This document shows positions 29,911 to 38,804 of a DNA stretch of 64,000 nucleotides, piece by piece. The translations under genes and the position numbers were made by a program. This DNA comes from an uncultured Roseibium sp. (GTDB lineage: Bacteria > Pseudomonadota > Alphaproteobacteria > Rhizobiales > Stappiaceae): contig NZ_CANLVF010000009.1 in assembly GCF_947494555.1 (NCBI RefSeq), positions 62,001 to 126,000 on the forward strand. The letters run 5' to 3'. The first letter of the stretch is position 1; each line of letters opens with the position of its first letter. A model generated the notes under the pieces. The model ran no database searches. It was given only the letters and a program-made list of their open reading frames with translations, and was not told the origin of the DNA.

Positions 29911-30960
29911 ATGCGTGTGTCGAAATTAGCAAAAGCACTTTCCAGAAATCTTGTTCGTATGCTGTTGCCGCATGGCGTGATTGCGGCGACCCTTGTTGCC
30001 GCTTCGGGATTTTTGCCCGGGGCGCAGGGAAATGCGTCGGAACAGCGCTTCATCACGATCGGGACCGCAGGCGTGACGGGGGTCTACTACCCGTCGGGCA
30101 CTGCCGCCTGCAAAATCGTCAATCTCGACAGATCGCAGCACGGTGTGCGCTGTTCGGTTGAATCGACACTCGGGTCTATCTCAAACATCAATCAGATCCG
30201 CTCCGGTGAGCTTGATTTCGGCTTCGCACAGTCCGACTGGCAACACCACGCCTATCTCGGAACCTCCGTGTTTGAAGATGAAGGCCCTTTTGAGGATTTG
30301 CGGTCCGTCTTGTTTCTCCATCCCGAAATCGCGACGATTGTTGTCAGGGAAGGGTCGGCATATCGCTCACTCGACGATCTCAAGGGCGCCAGGGTCGATA
30401 CGGGTGGATCCGGGTCTGGATCGTCTGCATCCTGGAGTGCCCTTGTTGACGATCTCGGCTGGTCAGCGACGGACAGGCAAAACTTTTCAAATCGCAACAG
30501 TTCCGAACTCGCAGAGGCGCTTTGTTCGGATGAGATCGATGCCTATTTCCAGCTCATTGGCCATCCGGCAGCCCTGATCGAAGAGACCCAGGGACTGTGC
30601 GACATTCGCCTTGTCGGCATAGACAGTATGGCTGTGAAGGGGTTCGTGGACGAGCAGCCTTATTACATGGCGGCAACCATTCCCTCCGGTCTTTATCAAC
30701 TTTCTGAACCGGTTGGTTCATTCGGTGTCGTCGCCACGGTTGTCACGTCTGCCGAGATGCCGGAAGAGATCGTAACGGCGCTGGTCGCTGCCGTTCACGA
30801 AAATTTCGACAGTTTCAAAACACTTCATCCCGCGCTTAACCGTTTGCGTCACGAAGATCTTGTCTTGTTGGATGCGACCGCGCCGCTTCATCCTGGCGCA
30901 TTGACCTATTTCGAAAGCCGTGGCCTCTTGCCTCTGGATGGATCGAAAAGCGCCGACTGA
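29911..30960 (+). CDS. TAXI-family TRAP transporter solute-binding protein
   Basis: A 349-aa periplasmic binding protein. A signal peptide covers about 1-42, followed by FITIGTAGVTGVYYPSGTAAC, the diagnostic start of the TAXI (TRAP-associated extracytoplasmic immunogenic) family, and a mid-protein RVDTGGSGSGSS ligand-pocket segment. These proteins capture small organic acids for DctQM-type permeases. No TRAP permease gene is in the window, so its partner must be encoded elsewhere. Two 20-base repeats upstream may regulate it. Confidence 0.9.
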   Translation: MRVSKLAKALSRNLVRMLLPHGVIAATLVAASGFLPGAQGNASEQRFITIGTAGVTGVYYPSGTAACKIVNLDRSQHGVRCSVESTLGSISNINQIRSGELDFGFAQSDWQHHAYLGTSVFEDEGPFEDLRSVLFLHPEIATIVVREGSAYRSLDDLKGARVDTGGSGSGSSASWSALVDDLGWSATDRQNFSNRNSSELAEALCSDEIDAYFQLIGHPAALIEETQGLCDIRLVGIDSMAVKGFVDEQPYYMAATIPSGLYQLSEPVGSFGVVATVVTSAEMPEEIVTALVAAVHENFDSFKTLHPALNRLRHEDLVLLDATAPLHPGALTYFESRGLLPLDGSKSAD

Positions 30961-31095
30961 AGCGGTAATCCCTGTTAGCTCTCCAAAAGGTGAGCGGCAT
31001 TTGTCTTTGTGAAAAGGCAAGTTGGGGCTAAATCAATGCTCCAGAAGCAGACCGGTCTATACCGGATTCGCATTGAAACAGACCGGAAGCATGGA

Positions 31096-31836
31096 ATGAT
31101 CCAGGACGTCACGATTATTGGAGCTCTTTTGGCCGGGATCCTGTCTTTTGTTTCCCCATGTGTCCTGCCGCTTGTTCCGCCCTATCTCGGGTTTCTTGCC
31201 GGGGTCTCCCTGGACCAGCTTACCGGCGAGGACGACGAAGATAAGACTGCGTCGCGCCGTGTCTTTATCAGCGCCGTGTTCTTTGTGCTCGGCTTTTCGA
31301 CGGTCTTCGTGATCCTTGGAGCGACGGCCAGCTTCCTTGGCCAGTTTATCCGTGCCTACCTTGATTATCTCGGTTACATCGCGGGCGCACTGATCATCAT
31401 CATGGGCCTCCATTTCCTCGGCGTTTTCCGAATAGGTCTTCTTTACAAGGAAGCACGTGTCCACGTGGAGAAGAAACCGGCAGGATTGTTCGGTGCCTAT
31501 GCAATCGGACTTGCATTCGGCTTTGGCTGGACGCCGTGCGTCGGACCCATTCTGGCAGCCATTCTCTTCGTCGCCGGAACGGAGGATACGGTCGCGCAAG
31601 GGGCGCTTCTGCTCAGTGCCTATGCGCTTGGCCTTGGAATTCCGTTTCTGCTTGCAGCCCTTTTCGCCGGACCGTTCCTCGGATTTATGAAGCGGTTCCG
31701 CAGCCATATGGGCACCGTTGAAAAGGCGATGGGCGGGGTTCTCGTCCTAACCGGCGTCATGTTCCTGACCGGGCAGATGGCCGTACTTTCCTACTGGCTT
31801 CTGGAAACCTTCCCGGGACTGCAGACGATCGGCTGA
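31096..31836 (+). CDS. ccdA: Cytochrome c biogenesis protein CcdA
   Basis: A 246-aa inner-membrane protein with six predicted helices that carries reducing equivalents from cytoplasmic thioredoxin to the periplasm. Its two redox cysteines are in FVSPCVLPLVPPYLGF (helix 1) and GWTPCVGPILAAIL (helix 4). I start at ATG 31096 (MIQDVTIIGALLAG); an open frame to 31009 adds 29 residues unlike the family. It stands alone, separated from the TAXI gene by 135 bases. Confidence 0.9.
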   Translation: MIQDVTIIGALLAGILSFVSPCVLPLVPPYLGFLAGVSLDQLTGEDDEDKTASRRVFISAVFFVLGFSTVFVILGATASFLGQFIRAYLDYLGYIAGALIIIMGLHFLGVFRIGLLYKEARVHVEKKPAGLFGAYAIGLAFGFGWTPCVGPILAAILFVAGTEDTVAQGALLLSAYALGLGIPFLLAALFAGPFLGFMKRFRSHMGTVEKAMGGVLVLTGVMFLTGQMAVLSYWLLETFPGLQTIG

Positions 31837-31921
31837 TGCCGAATCACAATCACCATGAAGAAGCAGGTTTGGGCGATCCGGAGACTTCCGGCAGTAACCT
31901 TATGGAACCAAGCGTCGAGAT

Positions 31922-33145
31922 TTAGAAAGCGGAGTCTCTGAATTCTGCTGCCGTCACGAGCGGATCGCCAGCGTAGAGAGCAGGTCGGCAGAGTTCTGTG
32001 ACATCCAGCAAATGAAGACAGGCGACGGCTGCATCGGCTGCATTGGCAAATGGGCCAATCATCAGAGCGATCCCGCCTTCTTCGGTCTGTTTTTCCATGA
32101 GCAGAGGCCGCAGATCCCGCATGCGTTCTTCGTTCTGTTCCTTGAAGTCGGCCCATGCCTTTGCAGCGCCGGCTCTGGAACGGTAGTGCCCGATAACGGC
32201 TCCGAAATCACTGCGTTTGATCTGGCCTTCGCCGCCGCTCCTGAGCCGGCCTGCGGGGTCAGAGGGCGTAATCACCTTTGGTGCTAATCTGGTACGCGTC
32301 GGCGTCGTGTTGAAAGGTTCGATTTGCTGCGACTGAACAGGTGGGATGGAGCCAGTTGTGAGAGGTGCATCTGGTTCAGACGGTTCAGCGACGATGCGTA
32401 CAGGCTCCTGTGCAGTCACATCCGGTCCCGGAACAGACACGGGTGGCGGCAGTTTCTGAGCCGTTTCTATGCGCCTTGGCGGCTCACTGCGTACAGTGTC
32501 ACCAGACACCTCCGATGTCTCGGCAAGTGTGGTTTGTGCCGACGGTTCATTTCTGGAATTGGCCTGTTCGCCGGACGGTACAGGCGTTTCAGTCGCCGCG
32601 CCAACCTGGGGGCGTGGTGCCTGGGACACGATTTTTCCCGGTCGCGGTGCCAGCGCGCGTTCTGGATAGTCGTCTGCCTTGAGTGCAGTGAACTCTGCAT
32701 TGGCCAGCTTCGCCGTTGCCGCCTCCCGTTCAAGTGCAGCGATGCGCCTGGAATAAGCAAGGTTTTGTTCGGTGAGTGCCGTCAAACGGCGACGCAGTCC
32801 GACGACTTCACGCTGCAGAACTTCGATTTGGCTTTGTTCTAGGCTTTTTGCGGCTTCGTTGTCCTGGTTGAGAACACGCGCGTCAGGAATGGGAAGCGCA
32901 ACCATCTGACCGGTTGACGCGGTTGTTTCAGGTGAGGTCCCGGATGGCAACTGCGATCCAGCGGGAATGGAGTCGGGGACTGCAAAGGAGGGGGAGAAAG
33001 AGGGGGCTCCGAACTGAAATGAAGCAAAACCGATCGTGCCCATGATGACCGCGGCAAACGCCCAGGACAGAAGTCCGACCCGCGGCGCCGTAAACACGCC
33101 GCGAACGATGTCCCGTTTTGTCTTTCTGGCCTGGGGTTCAAGCAA
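31922..33145 (-). CDS. Membrane-anchored SPOR-like domain protein
   Basis: A 407-aa protein with one transmembrane helix at about 24-45, a short coiled coil around 110-150 (heptad-like, LEQSQIEVLQREVVGLRRRL), a long Pro/Thr/Glu-rich disordered region, and a C-terminal region (about 315-400) resembling a SPOR domain, which binds denuded peptidoglycan at the septum. An in-frame TGA lies two codons upstream, so translation begins at the TTG at 33145 or later. It is divergent from glmU. Confidence 0.65.
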   Translation of the reverse strand: MLEPQARKTKRDIVRGVFTAPRVGLLSWAFAAVIMGTIGFASFQFGAPSFSPSFAVPDSIPAGSQLPSGTSPETTASTGQMVALPIPDARVLNQDNEAAKSLEQSQIEVLQREVVGLRRRLTALTEQNLAYSRRIAALEREAATAKLANAEFTALKADDYPERALAPRPGKIVSQAPRPQVGAATETPVPSGEQANSRNEPSAQTTLAETSEVSGDTVRSEPPRRIETAQKLPPPVSVPGPDVTAQEPVRIVAEPSEPDAPLTTGSIPPVQSQQIEPFNTTPTRTRLAPKVITPSDPAGRLRSGGEGQIKRSDFGAVIGHYRSRAGAAKAWADFKEQNEERMRDLRPLLMEKQTEEGGIALMIGPFANAADAAVACLHLLDVTELCRPALYAGDPLVTAAEFRDSAF

Positions 33146-33326
33146 GGCGTTTCATTCCGGATCGTGACTGCGAATCTTCGCTAAGGTACCGCATCTGGCG
33201 TTCATTATGGTTAACGAAACCAAAACCGAAATGCCCAGCCGGTCAGATCTTCCAATGTTCTGTGGATCGGGGCATATAGGGTCCCGATCGTTCGGCTCTT
33301 ATCCGTAATTTTAAGATGGATTGTTC

Positions 33327-34682
33327 ATGACCACTCGCTCTTGCCTGTCAATAGTTCTCGCCGCAGGCCTTGGAACCCGTATGAAGTCGGAATTGCCCAA
33401 AGTGCTCCACGAGATCGGCGGGCTGCCCATGGTTGGCCATGTCCTGAAAGCGCTCCAGGCTGGCGGCTCAGACCGTGTTTCCGTGGTAACGGGGCCGGAG
33501 ATGCCCGATTTGGAGGCGCTGGTGCGCACGCTTACACCCGCGGCGCAGTGTCATGTCCAGACTGAGCGCCTCGGAACAGCACACGCCGCACTGTCCGCAA
33601 AAGCGGCACTTGCAAACCCGGTTGACGATGTTCTTGTGATATTTGGCGACACGCCTCTCGTTACATCTGGAACGATCAAGAATGTGCGGGGTCAGCTTGA
33701 AGCCGGCGCGGATCTTGTTGTCCTCGGCTTCGAGGCGAAAGATCCGTTCGGATACGGACGGCTGCTGATCGAAGATGGCCGCCTGGTCGCCATCCGGGAA
33801 GAAAAAGACGCAACGCCGGAAGAGCGGAAGGTGACCTTCTGCAATTCCGGCATCATGGGGTTTTCCGGCAAACATGCGCTTTCGTTGATGGAGGCTATCG
33901 GCAACCAGAACGCCAAACACGAATACTACCTGACCGACGCGGTGGAAGTTGCCAATCAGCGCGGTCTTACAGTTCTTGCCGTCGAAGGATCCGAAACGGA
34001 AACACAAGGGATCAATACACGCGTCCAACTGGCGGCTTGCGAAGAAGATTTTCAAGACCGGATGCGCCGCTTCGCCATGGAAAGCGGGTGCACGCTTCTG
34101 GCGCCGCGTACGGTATACTTTTCCCATGACACGAGGCTGGAGCCAGGTGTCACCGTGGAACAGAACGTCGTTTTTGCACCTGGTGTGAAGGTTGCCTCAG
34201 GCGCAACCATTCGTGCCTTCAGCCACCTTGAGGGTGCCGACGTTGGAAAGGGATGCATGGTTGGACCCTATGCCAGGCTCAGGCCAGGCACTGTCTTGGC
34301 AAGCGATGCGAAAATAGGGAATTTTGTAGAAGTCAAAAACGCGACATTCGGGACTGGAGCCAAGGCGAACCACCTGAGTTATGTCGGGGATGCAAGTGTC
34401 GGGTCCAGATCCAACATCGGTGCGGGTACCATCACCTGCAACTATGACGGCTATCTCAAACATCGGACCGAAATCGGTGCGGCGAGTTTTGTCGGGTCAA
34501 ACTCGACCTTGGTTGCCCCGGTACGATTGGGGAATGGAGCCTTCGTGTCGGCAGGGAGCGTCATTACTGATGACGTGTCGAAAGACTCCATGGCCTTCGG
34601 AAGAGCACGACAGGTGGTCAAGGAAGGCGCCGCCGGACGCCTCAGAGACAGGCTTAAAGCCGAAAAAGACGCAAAGTCCTGA
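33327..34682 (+). CDS. glmU: Bifunctional UDP-N-acetylglucosamine pyrophosphorylase / glucosamine-1-phosphate acetyltransferase
   Basis: A 451-aa bifunctional enzyme acetylating GlcN-1-P and coupling it to UTP, giving UDP-GlcNAc for peptidoglycan and lipopolysaccharide. The N-terminal uridylyltransferase has LAAGLGTRMKSELPKVLH; the C-terminal half is a left-handed beta helix of hexapeptide repeats, with NFVEVKNA and SNIGAGTITCNYDG. I start at ATG 33327, two codons inside a TTG-led frame. glmS follows after 113 bases. Confidence 0.97.
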   Translation: MTTRSCLSIVLAAGLGTRMKSELPKVLHEIGGLPMVGHVLKALQAGGSDRVSVVTGPEMPDLEALVRTLTPAAQCHVQTERLGTAHAALSAKAALANPVDDVLVIFGDTPLVTSGTIKNVRGQLEAGADLVVLGFEAKDPFGYGRLLIEDGRLVAIREEKDATPEERKVTFCNSGIMGFSGKHALSLMEAIGNQNAKHEYYLTDAVEVANQRGLTVLAVEGSETETQGINTRVQLAACEEDFQDRMRRFAMESGCTLLAPRTVYFSHDTRLEPGVTVEQNVVFAPGVKVASGATIRAFSHLEGADVGKGCMVGPYARLRPGTVLASDAKIGNFVEVKNATFGTGAKANHLSYVGDASVGSRSNIGAGTITCNYDGYLKHRTEIGAASFVGSNSTLVAPVRLGNGAFVSAGSVITDDVSKDSMAFGRARQVVKEGAAGRLRDRLKAEKDAKS

Positions 34683-34795
34683 AAACATTGGGACAGTGCG
34701 CCTGACATTTTCTGAAACACGTATTGATTTCAACAGTTAGCGCTCTCTCGTCTAAAGCAGGGTTGCTAACCGTCTTTTTGATAGGGACCTTTTTC

Positions 34796-36622
34796 ATGTG
34801 CGGAATTGTAGGTGTTTTAGGTAATAATGACGTCGCCCCACGCATCGTGGATTCCCTCAAGCGTCTGGAATATCGCGGCTATGATTCTGCCGGCGTTGCC
34901 ACACTCGTCGGCGGCGATCTTGTGCGTCGCCGGGCTGAAGGAAAGCTTCGCAATCTCGAGGCTGCGCTTGAACGTTCACCCTTGTCCGGTACTTCGGGAA
35001 TAGGTCATACGAGGTGGGCGACCCACGGTGCTCCAACCGTTTCAAATGCCCATCCGCACCAGGCGGGCTCCGTTTCCATCGTGCACAACGGCATCATTGA
35101 AAACTACCTTGACCTGCGTGAAGAAGTTGTTTCGAAAGGTGCAATCTTAAGCACCGATACGGATACCGAGGTCGTCGCGCATCTCATTGATGCGGCGATC
35201 GAGGCCGGTAAATCGCCTCAGGACGCGGTTGCGCAAACGCTGCCACGCCTCAAGGGCGCCTTCGCTCTCGCCATGCTTTTTGCAGGCGAAGATGACCTCA
35301 TGATCGGGGCTCGCAAAGGTTCTCCGCTCGCGATCGGCCACGGCGAGGGGGAAATGTATTTCGGATCCGACGCGATAGCGCTCTCGCCCTTCACCGACCG
35401 CATTACCTATCTGGAAGAAGGTGACTGGGCGGTTCTTACCCGCGCCGGCGTGCAAGTCTTCGATCAGAACAACACGCCTGTCGAGCGTGCAGAAGCAAGG
35501 TCCTCTGTCACGTCCAACCTCATGGACAAGGGGAACTTCAAGCATTTCATGGCCAAGGAAATTCATGAACAGCCTGAAGTGCTTGGTCACACGCTTTCGC
35601 GATACTTCGACTATTCCGCGATGACTGCAAACGTGGCCGGTGCCGAAAAACTCAGGTTCAACGACCTGTCGCGGCTCATGATTTCAGCTTGCGGCACAGC
35701 TTATCTTGCGGGTCTGGTTTCCAAGTACTGGTTCGAGAAATATGCGCGCCTTCCAGTCGAAATCGATATCGCCAGCGAATTTCGGTATCGCGAAACACCG
35801 GTGAGCGAAAAAGACGCTGCGCTGTTCATTTCGCAGTCGGGCGAAACCGCAGATACGCTTGCATCGCTGCGGTACTGCAAGGAAAACGGGGCTGCGATCG
35901 GTGCGATCGTGAACGTGCCTGAAAGCACCATAGCCCGGGAAGCCGACATGGTATTTCCAACGATTGCCGGACCGGAGATCGGCGTTGCCTCAACAAAGGC
36001 CTTTACCTGTCAGCTGGCGGTTCTGGCAGCACTTGCGCTTCAGGCAGGGCGCGAGCGCGGTGTCCTGACCGCGGAGCGGGAAAAGGAACTCGTGTCCGAG
36101 CTGACCGAAGTGCCTAGCCTTGCGCTAAAAGCGCTTGCCGGTGAGGTCGATATCGAAAAACTGTCGCAACCGCTCTCCAAAGCCGACAACGCGCTTTACC
36201 TGGGGCGATCGACAAACTTTCCGCTTGCGCTGGAGGGGGCTCTCAAACTGAAGGAGCTCTCCTACATTCACGCCGAAGGCTATGCTGCCGGCGAACTGAA
36301 ACACGGGCCGATCGCACTTATCGACGAGAATATGCCGGTCTTTGTTATCGCCCCTTATGATTCCATCTATGAAAAGACCGTTTCGAACATGCAGGAGGTT
36401 GCCGCCCGCGGTGGCCGTATCGTTCTGATCACGGATGCGCGCGGCGCGGAGGAAAGCGGCGGTGCTGCGGAAGACGTCCTGATCCTGCCGGATATGACGG
36501 ACATCGTCGCGCCGATCATTTACGCGTTGCCGGTCCAGCTGATTGCCTATCATACAGCCGTTTTCATGGGGACGGATGTTGATCAGCCCCGCAATCTGGC
36601 AAAGTCCGTAACGGTGGAATGA
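34796..36622 (+). CDS. glmS: Glutamine-fructose-6-phosphate aminotransferase (isomerizing)
   Basis: A 608-aa enzyme making glucosamine-6-phosphate, the first committed step to UDP-GlcNAc. The N-terminal glutaminase begins MCGIVGVLG with the nucleophile Cys2; GHTRWATHGAP follows. The C-terminal half has two SIS sugar-isomerase domains with SQSGETADT and ends LAKSVTVE as in the family. The frame is open 24 codons upstream, but Cys2 fixes the start at 34796. The GNAT gene begins immediately after the stop. Confidence 0.97.
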   Translation: MCGIVGVLGNNDVAPRIVDSLKRLEYRGYDSAGVATLVGGDLVRRRAEGKLRNLEAALERSPLSGTSGIGHTRWATHGAPTVSNAHPHQAGSVSIVHNGIIENYLDLREEVVSKGAILSTDTDTEVVAHLIDAAIEAGKSPQDAVAQTLPRLKGAFALAMLFAGEDDLMIGARKGSPLAIGHGEGEMYFGSDAIALSPFTDRITYLEEGDWAVLTRAGVQVFDQNNTPVERAEARSSVTSNLMDKGNFKHFMAKEIHEQPEVLGHTLSRYFDYSAMTANVAGAEKLRFNDLSRLMISACGTAYLAGLVSKYWFEKYARLPVEIDIASEFRYRETPVSEKDAALFISQSGETADTLASLRYCKENGAAIGAIVNVPESTIAREADMVFPTIAGPEIGVASTKAFTCQLAVLAALALQAGRERGVLTAEREKELVSELTEVPSLALKALAGEVDIEKLSQPLSKADNALYLGRSTNFPLALEGALKLKELSYIHAEGYAAGELKHGPIALIDENMPVFVIAPYDSIYEKTVSNMQEVAARGGRIVLITDARGAEESGGAAEDVLILPDMTDIVAPIIYALPVQLIAYHTAVFMGTDVDQPRNLAKSVTVE

Positions 36623-37063
36623 ATGATGGACGATGCAAAAGAGCCTGCCATCATTCCTTACGACGATGGAATGCGGCAGGATGTTGTCGCGCTCTGGGAC
36701 GCGTGCGGTTTGACGCGGCCCTGGAATGATCCGAACAAGGATATCGACCGCAAGCTGGCGGACCCGCTCGGTGGTTTTTTCGTAATGGTTCTGGACGATC
36801 GGGTCATTGGATCAGTCATGGCCGGATATGACGGTCACAGAGGGGCAATCTATTATCTGAGCGTCGATCCACAGCATCAGTCGGCCGGGTACGGACGACA
36901 GTTGATGGATCATTGCGAAGCTTTCCTCATCGGCCAGGGCTGTCCGAAGATCAATCTGTTTGTCCGGCACGGAAATGAGGCCGTGAAGAAGTTCTATCAA
37001 GACCTTGGCTATTCCGAAGAAACTGCGGTTCCGTTTGGAAAGCGGCTCATTCCGGACATCTGA
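36623..37063 (+). CDS. GNAT-family N-acetyltransferase (YpeA-like)
   Basis: A 146-aa acetyltransferase. It has the acetyl-CoA binding segment QSAGYGRQLMDHCE (Q/RxxGxG/A type) and a C-terminal NEAVKKFYQDLGYSEE as in YpeA-like proteins. The start codon abuts the glmS stop, so it is translated from the same message. A second ATG directly follows the first. The substrate is unknown. Confidence 0.88.
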   Translation: MMDDAKEPAIIPYDDGMRQDVVALWDACGLTRPWNDPNKDIDRKLADPLGGFFVMVLDDRVIGSVMAGYDGHRGAIYYLSVDPQHQSAGYGRQLMDHCEAFLIGQGCPKINLFVRHGNEAVKKFYQDLGYSEETAVPFGKRLIPDI

Positions 37064-37107
37064 TGGCTAAATATTTAGCGGTCGGTCGGTGTATTTGCAG
37101 CCTGCAT

Positions 37108-37485
37108 TTATGCTTTGATGCCCTGGAGCGAGCTGGTTATGAGATGATCAAGCTCGCTTTGCATGAAGGTGTAGACGAAAACTGGAATGATGATGGGGAC
37201 AAACGGTAATTCCCATGAAACTGGCCGACTGAGCATACGCTGAGAAAGCGCAACGCCGATCCACCATCCTGCGATGATGAGTGTCAGGATCAGCAGAAAC
37301 TTAAAAAGTGGCGCTGAAAATCCGAGCCAGAGTGACAATGCGGCAACCAACTTGGCGGCTCCGCCGCCAATCCTGCCGGAAGCCCACATGAAGATCATGA
37401 AGATCAGAACGCCGAATGTGCAGGATATGCTCGTCAGAATGAGCTGGAACGAAACACCCAGGAGCGGAGCGACAACGAAATACAC
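37108..37485 (-). CDS. Small membrane protein of unknown family, 125 aa
   Basis: About four hydrophobic segments are visible in 125 residues. Translation begins with GTG at 37485, and an in-frame TAA lies nearby upstream. I do not recognise a family. It precedes, on the same strand, nothing of known function; the DUF454 gene lies just upstream, separated by 64 bases, so the two may be co-transcribed. Confidence 0.55.
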   Translation of the reverse strand: MYFVVAPLLGVSFQLILTSISCTFGVLIFMIFMWASGRIGGGAAKLVAALSLWLGFSAPLFKFLLILTLIIAGWWIGVALSQRMLSRPVSWELPFVPIIIPVFVYTFMQSELDHLITSSLQGIKA

Positions 37486-37549
37486 AATCGTGACTGCTGC
37501 CGAAATTTAATTGGGAACCCGGATTTGCAAAAAAGCGCTCGAGACTGGC

Positions 37550-37945
37550 CTATGGGTTTGTTTTTGGTCCCGAAGGGCGGCTGACAACGTAAGTTGCACA
37601 GGCAAACATGAATATAGCGGTAACTGCAGCGAGCCAGATGTTCGGCGACGCCGACCAGTAGAACAGCAAATACCCGATAGTCATTCCGATAACCGCCACG
37701 ATTTTGGCTTTTGGGGTTATGGCACCATGCTCGCGCCAGGCGATCACCGGTGGTCCGAAAACGGGGTGATTTAGTATTCGCGCTTCGAGCGCGGGAGAAG
37801 AGCGGGCAAAACAGCCTGCGGCCAGGATGAAAAAGATTGTGCTCGGCAAGAGCGGCAGAAAAGCGCCGACGATTCCAACGCCAACACATCCGGCTCCCAG
37901 AAGTTTGAATGTGATACGCCGCAATCGTGCCTCCGCAATCGGCAA
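37550..37945 (-). CDS. DUF454 (YbaN-like) membrane protein
   Basis: A 131-aa inner-membrane protein with three or four helices. The family pattern is clear: GAFLPLLPSTIFFILAAGCF, then RSSPALEARILNHPVFGP and a W-x-EHGAI segment. The function of the family is not established. It lies upstream of another small membrane protein gene on the same strand. Confidence 0.82.
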   Translation of the reverse strand: MPIAEARLRRITFKLLGAGCVGVGIVGAFLPLLPSTIFFILAAGCFARSSPALEARILNHPVFGPPVIAWREHGAITPKAKIVAVIGMTIGYLLFYWSASPNIWLAAVTAIFMFACATYVVSRPSGPKTNP

Positions 37946-38066
37946 TTTTAGGGTATATCGCTGAAAAATTAGTCAAGCGAAGGATACCGCGCTGCGATAA
38001 GAATTATTATCTAGTGTGTGTGACACAGAAAGACGAGCACTCGAGAGGACCTTGGCTGGTTTACCC

Positions 38067-38804
38067 ATGAGCCGAAACAAACATAAATCAGAAGACGCAT
38101 CGATCATAGGCCATCGTGCTGGTCCGGCAACGCGCCTCAGAAACTATTTTCTGACCGGTCTGGTGATTACGGGGCCGATCGGCATAACGCTCTGGCTGAC
38201 CTGGACATTCATCAAGTGGGTGGATGGTTGGGTAAAACCCTTCGTTCCGAAGGTCTATAACCCGGAAACTTATCTGCCGTTTCCCGTTCCCGGGTTCGGG
38301 CTGATCGTCGCGATCTTTGTTCTGACAATCGTCGGATTTCTGGCAGCAAATTTCCTGGGGAGGAGCATGATTTCCTTCGGCGAAGGTGTCGTTGGAAGAA
38401 TGCCGCTTGTTCGTAATATTTACAGTGGCTTGAAGCAGATTTTTGAGACGGTACTTGATGAGCGCGGAAACAGCTTTACCAAAGCTGCACTCGTCCAGTA
38501 TCCGCGCAAGGGTCTGTGGGCAATCGTTTTCATTTCGACTGAAACCAAAGGCGAGGTCGCAAAGCGCCTGAAGGACACGGCCCAGACGGTATCCGTGTTC
38601 CTGCCGACAACCCCGAACCCGACTTCGGGATTTCTGCTGTTCGTCCCAAAGGAAGACGTGATTGAGCTGTCGATGGGTGTTGAAGACGCGGCTAAACTGG
38701 TGATTTCTGCCGGCCTTGTCAGCCCGGATCTTCCGGAGATTCTGGAAGACGTCATTGCGGAACCTGAAAAGCTGGAGCGCATCCGAGAGCGTGAAGAAGC
38801 CTGA
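38067..38804 (+). CDS. DUF502-family membrane protein
   Basis: A 245-aa protein with two transmembrane helices near the N-terminus (about 25-47 and 73-95) and a soluble C-terminal domain. The LTGLVITGPIGITLWLTW and IPLVRNIY-type (MPLVRNIYSGLKQ) segments match DUF502, a family without proven function. I start at ATG 38067 rather than 17 codons earlier. It converges with recG, the two stops being adjacent. Confidence 0.85.
   Translation: MSRNKHKSEDASIIGHRAGPATRLRNYFLTGLVITGPIGITLWLTWTFIKWVDGWVKPFVPKVYNPETYLPFPVPGFGLIVAIFVLTIVGFLAANFLGRSMISFGEGVVGRMPLVRNIYSGLKQIFETVLDERGNSFTKAALVQYPRKGLWAIVFISTETKGEVAKRLKDTAQTVSVFLPTTPNPTSGFLLFVPKEDVIELSMGVEDAAKLVISAGLVSPDLPEILEDVIAEPEKLERIREREEA

Noticed and set aside
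34683..34795. glmS leader checked for a ribozyme or riboswitch
   Set aside because: Only 113 bases with no glmS-ribozyme-like structure; those ribozymes are typical of Gram-positive bacteria.
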